Shown here piece by piece: positions 62,601 through 64,000 of a stretch of 64,000 nucleotides of DNA (positions within the stretch are counted from its first letter, which is position 1; every line of letters begins with the position of its first letter). The notes under the pieces were generated by a model, which did not search any database, had not been told where the DNA came from, and saw nothing but the letters and a program-made list of their open reading frames with translations. The position numbers were made by a program, and so were the translations under genes. Source of the stretch: DASRFA01 sp035651755 (GTDB lineage: Bacteria > Desulfobacterota > Binatia > UBA12015); assembly GCA_035651755.1 (NCBI GenBank), contig DASRFA010000027.1, positions 248,001-312,000 of the forward strand, in the 5' to 3' direction.

Positions 62601-62815
62601 CGGTGGTCGGCGGGCTCCTCTTCTCGCAGGCGATCACGCTCTACTTGACGCCGATCTACTACGTGTACCTCGAGAACCTGACGACGCGGATGCGGGAGCG
62701 GCGCGCGCGCCGGGCAGCCGCGGCGAAGGCGGGCTCGCCGGCGGCGGTCGCGCCGGTCGCACCGGCGGAGGGCGGGCCGTCCGCGACCGGGATGGCCGCT
62801 TCGCCGCGCCGCTGA
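59621..62815 (+). CDS. RND multidrug efflux pump, HAE-1 (MdtB/AcrB-like) family
   Basis: 1064 residues, full length. The N-terminal MNLSGPFIRRPIATALIMVAILIAGMVAYRSLPVSDLPNVDFPT, periplasmic porter region, proton-relay Asp405-Asp406 in GFVVDDAIVILEN and the second repeat (about 540-1040) are all present. It exports drugs, lipids or other amphiphiles using proton flux. The absence of the TolC partner implies a channel encoded elsewhere. A C-terminal Ala/Gly-rich tail (about 1020-1064) is not conserved. It is coupled to the adaptor by a 4-base overlap. Confidence 0.95.
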   Translation: MNLSGPFIRRPIATALIMVAILIAGMVAYRSLPVSDLPNVDFPTLLVSASLPGANPETMASSVATPLERQFSTIAGLASMNSTSSLGSTQVTLQFELDRDIDAAAQDVQAAIAQAAPFLPPGMPTPPVYRKVNPADQPILYIALTSPTLPMWKVDEYGETMMAQRISMVSGVAQVQVFGSQKYAVRVQLDPYAIASRGLGIDEVTQAVQSANVNLPTGMLFGSKQAYTIQATGQLTAADQYRPVVVAYRNGSPVRLEDLGRVIDSVENDKVASWYADAERSQRSVVLAVQRQPGTNTVEVAEGVKALLPTFRAELPPSVQLILLFDRSESILDSVNDVKLTMLVALVLVVAVIFVFLRNVSATIIPSLALPMSIVGTFAALYPLGYSLDNLSLMALTLSIGFVVDDAIVILENIVRHMEAGEDPYEAATIGAEEIGFTILSMTLSLAAVFIPVLFMPGIVGRLFHEFAVTISVAILISGFVSLTLTPMLCARFLRPPAAEQHGRFYEATERMFAALLARYEQSLRWVLRHRAGTFLVSLLILVATAWLFVRVPKGFIPDEDQGAIFTVTEAPQGTSFDAMSKYQLAVTDVIRKDPAVRGLFSSIAVAATAGSTTPNQGRIFTHLKKRSERDSIPEILARLRPAVAQVPGMRAYMQVMPTIRIGGQLTKSLYQFTLQSPDTDDLYQAAPKLEAKLRELPQLQDVTSDLQIRNPQVNIDINRDRASALGVTAEQIESALSDAYGSRWISTIYAPNNEYRVIVELEPEYQDDPAALGLLYVRAKNGKLVPLSAVASVRRTVGPLTVTHSGQLPAVTVSFNLRPGVALGDAVNAVSQVARDVLPATITTSFQGTAEAFQSSLSGLWVLLALAIVVIYIVLGILYESFAQPLTILSGLPSAGFGALLTLMLFGIELDIYSFVGLIMLIGIVKKNAIMQIDFALDAQRTEGKSAVEAIYEGCVIRFRPIMMTTMAALFGTLPIALGVGAGAESRRPLGLAVVGGLLFSQAITLYLTPIYYVYLENLTTRMRERRARRAAAAKAGSPAAVAPVAPAEGGPSATGMAASPRR

Positions 62816-62840
62816 GCCCGCCGGCCGGAAGGGCAGCGAC

Positions 62841-64000
62841 GTGAGCGCGATCGCGTTTCGCAACTGCACGCTTCTCGACTGTACCGGCGCGGAGCCGGCG
62901 CCGCGCTCGACCGTCGTCGTCGATGGCGAGCGCATCGCGCTCGTGGCGCGATCGGAAGAGCCGGCGCTTCCCCGGGACTGCCTCCGGATCGACTGCGAAG
63001 GCCGGACGCTCATGCCGGGCTTGACCGACGCGCACGTCCACGCGGCGATCGTCGAGACCGATCCGGGGAAGATGCGACGCGAGTCGGCGGCGACCGTCGC
63101 GCTCCGCATCAAGCAGGTGCTGGAGGACACGCTCGACGCCGGCTTCACGACCGTCCGCGACGCGTTCGGGCTCGACTGGGGCTTCGCGCAGGCGACCGAG
63201 CGCGGCCTCGTGCGCGGGCCGCGCATCCTCTTCGTCGGGTCCTGCCTGTCGCAGACCGGAGGGCACGGCGACTGGCGCGAGCCGCACCACGACCACGTGC
63301 CGGTCGAGGGGATTCGCGGCCTCGTCGCCACGCCGCGCATCTGCGACTCGCCCGACGAGATGCGGCGCGGCGCGCGCGAGATGCTCCGCATGGGCGCGCA
63401 CGCGATCAAGATCATGGCCGGCGGCGGCTGCATGTCCCCGACCGACGAGCTCGAGCACACCCAGTTCACGGTCGAGGAGATCGCTGCTGCCGCCTACGAG
63501 GCGACGACCGTCGGGAAGAAGACGCTCGCACACGTCTACACGCCGCAGGGAGTCCTGAACGCCGTGCGGGCGGGCGTCCGCTCCATCGAGCACGGCAACT
63601 TCCTCGACGAGGAGTCGGCCGCGTGCATGCGCAGGGCGGGCGCGTTCTTCGTGCCGACGCTCACGACCTACGAGCTCCTCAGCGCGTTCGGCGCGTCGCA
63701 GGGGATCCCGCCGCGCATGATCGCGAAGATCGATCACGCGAAGGCCGGCGGGATGGAGTCCCTGCGCGTCGCGCGCGCCGCCGCCCTGGAGATCTGCTCG
63801 GGCTCGGACGTGCTCGCTTCGATGCAGCCCTTCAAGGCGATGGAGCTGGCGCTCAAAGCGAAGGTCCTGGGCGCTCACGAGGCGATCCTCTCCGCGACCC
63901 GCACGAACGCGAAGCTCTTCGGCCTCTCGGGCGAGATCGGGACGATCGAGGAGGGGAAGCGCGCGGACCTGATCGTCGTCGACGGCCAGCCGCTCGACGA
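62841..64000 (+). CDS. Amidohydrolase (imidazolonepropionase/prolidase-like), 3'-truncated by window edge
   Basis: About 386 residues are visible from GTG 62841, behind GGAAGGG. Metal-dependent amidohydrolase motifs are clear: LMPGLTDAHVHAAI (His65, His67), the HAIKIMAGGGCMSP segment with a possible carboxylated Lys, TLAHVYTPQGVLNAVRAGVRSIEHGNFLD (two His) and ICSGSDVLASM (Asp). The late GTIEEGKRADLIVVDGQPL is the usual C-terminal barrel edge. It would hydrolyse a cyclic amide or peptide-like bond. The end lies beyond base 64000. It follows the RND pump gene on the same strand. Confidence 0.88.
   Translation, partial: MSAIAFRNCTLLDCTGAEPAPRSTVVVDGERIALVARSEEPALPRDCLRIDCEGRTLMPGLTDAHVHAAIVETDPGKMRRESAATVALRIKQVLEDTLDAGFTTVRDAFGLDWGFAQATERGLVRGPRILFVGSCLSQTGGHGDWREPHHDHVPVEGIRGLVATPRICDSPDEMRRGAREMLRMGAHAIKIMAGGGCMSPTDELEHTQFTVEEIAAAAYEATTVGKKTLAHVYTPQGVLNAVRAGVRSIEHGNFLDEESAACMRRAGAFFVPTLTTYELLSAFGASQGIPPRMIAKIDHAKAGGMESLRVARAAALEICSGSDVLASMQPFKAMELALKAKVLGAHEAILSATRTNAKLFGLSGEIGTIEEGKRADLIVVDGQPLD

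Noticed and set aside
58997..63469. Very long open frame on the minus strand opposite the RND operon (about 1490 codons)
   Set aside because: It is antisense to the adaptor and pump genes, is rich in Arg/His/Glu low-complexity sequence, and arises from GC bias. The plus-strand proteins match known families end to end.

Overview
The window is very G+C-rich chromosomal DNA (near 70 % by eye, not computed). It shows strong third-position GC bias, many GTG starts, tightly packed genes and no phage, IS, CRISPR or rRNA signature. Signs of a Gram-negative envelope are an apolipoprotein N-acyltransferase, an RND pump, an OmpA-type lipoprotein and a YaiO-like outer-membrane barrel. These occur with many secreted propeller, FG-GAP and beta-helix proteins, a Myxococcus-type Cys-rich CGDG...GEECDDG motif, an F420-type (G6PDH-like) oxidoreductase and several acyl-CoA dehydrogenases. 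The mix fits a soil or sediment organism of the old Deltaproteobacteria (Myxococcota, Desulfobacterota or Binatota-like). That placement is an inference from gene content.

Region 1 (1-11867) holds a membrane glycosyltransferase-like protein, a fatty acid desaturase, a PaaX-type repressor with a palindrome at its promoter, a lipoprotein with an apparently non-canonical start, a secreted protein and lnt. It ends with a three-gene signalling unit: a PDZ-like membrane protein, a histidine kinase and an NtrC-class regulator.

Region 2 (11868-26215) is dominated by secreted or lipid-anchored proteins: a beta-helix protein with a Cys-rich motif, a sulfatase-fold lipoprotein, a 13-Asp-box propeller protein, a trypsin-like protease, an OmpA lipoprotein and an FG-GAP protein. 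Embedded in it are a GFA-family gene and a mesaconyl-CoA hydratase. Several long hairpins sit between genes, and a sigma-54-like promoter precedes the propeller gene.

Region 3 (26317-37371) is acyl-CoA and central metabolism: a divergent succinyl-CoA ligase pair, a small ferredoxin, an F420-type oxidoreductase, a HAD phosphatase, a shikimate dehydrogenase homologue, an operon of acyl-CoA dehydrogenase, GST, CoA ligase and MaoC hydratase, and a DUF1329 protein.

Region 4 (37394-46879) is the most interesting part. A compact six-gene minus-strand operon encodes a receiver protein, a membrane HEAT-repeat protein, a processive family-2 glycosyltransferase, a TPR plus beta-barrel outer-membrane protein, a membrane-anchored TPR protein and a multi-spanning LtaS/EptA-like alkaline-phosphatase-fold enzyme. 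Together they look like a self-contained system to make, decorate and export an envelope polysaccharide. A second copy of the region 1 membrane protein lies tail-to-tail with it.

Region 5 (47026-64000) holds a kinase-like phosphotransferase and a plus-strand operon with two acyl-CoA dehydrogenases (likely a heteromer), an LLM flavoenzyme, a DoxX-like protein, an ornithine-cyclodeaminase-family enzyme and a methyltransferase. It continues with a PQQ-type propeller protein, an alpha/beta hydrolase, a stand-alone HipA-like kinase coupled to a classical Cys-type sulfatase, an RND efflux pair and a truncated amidohydrolase.
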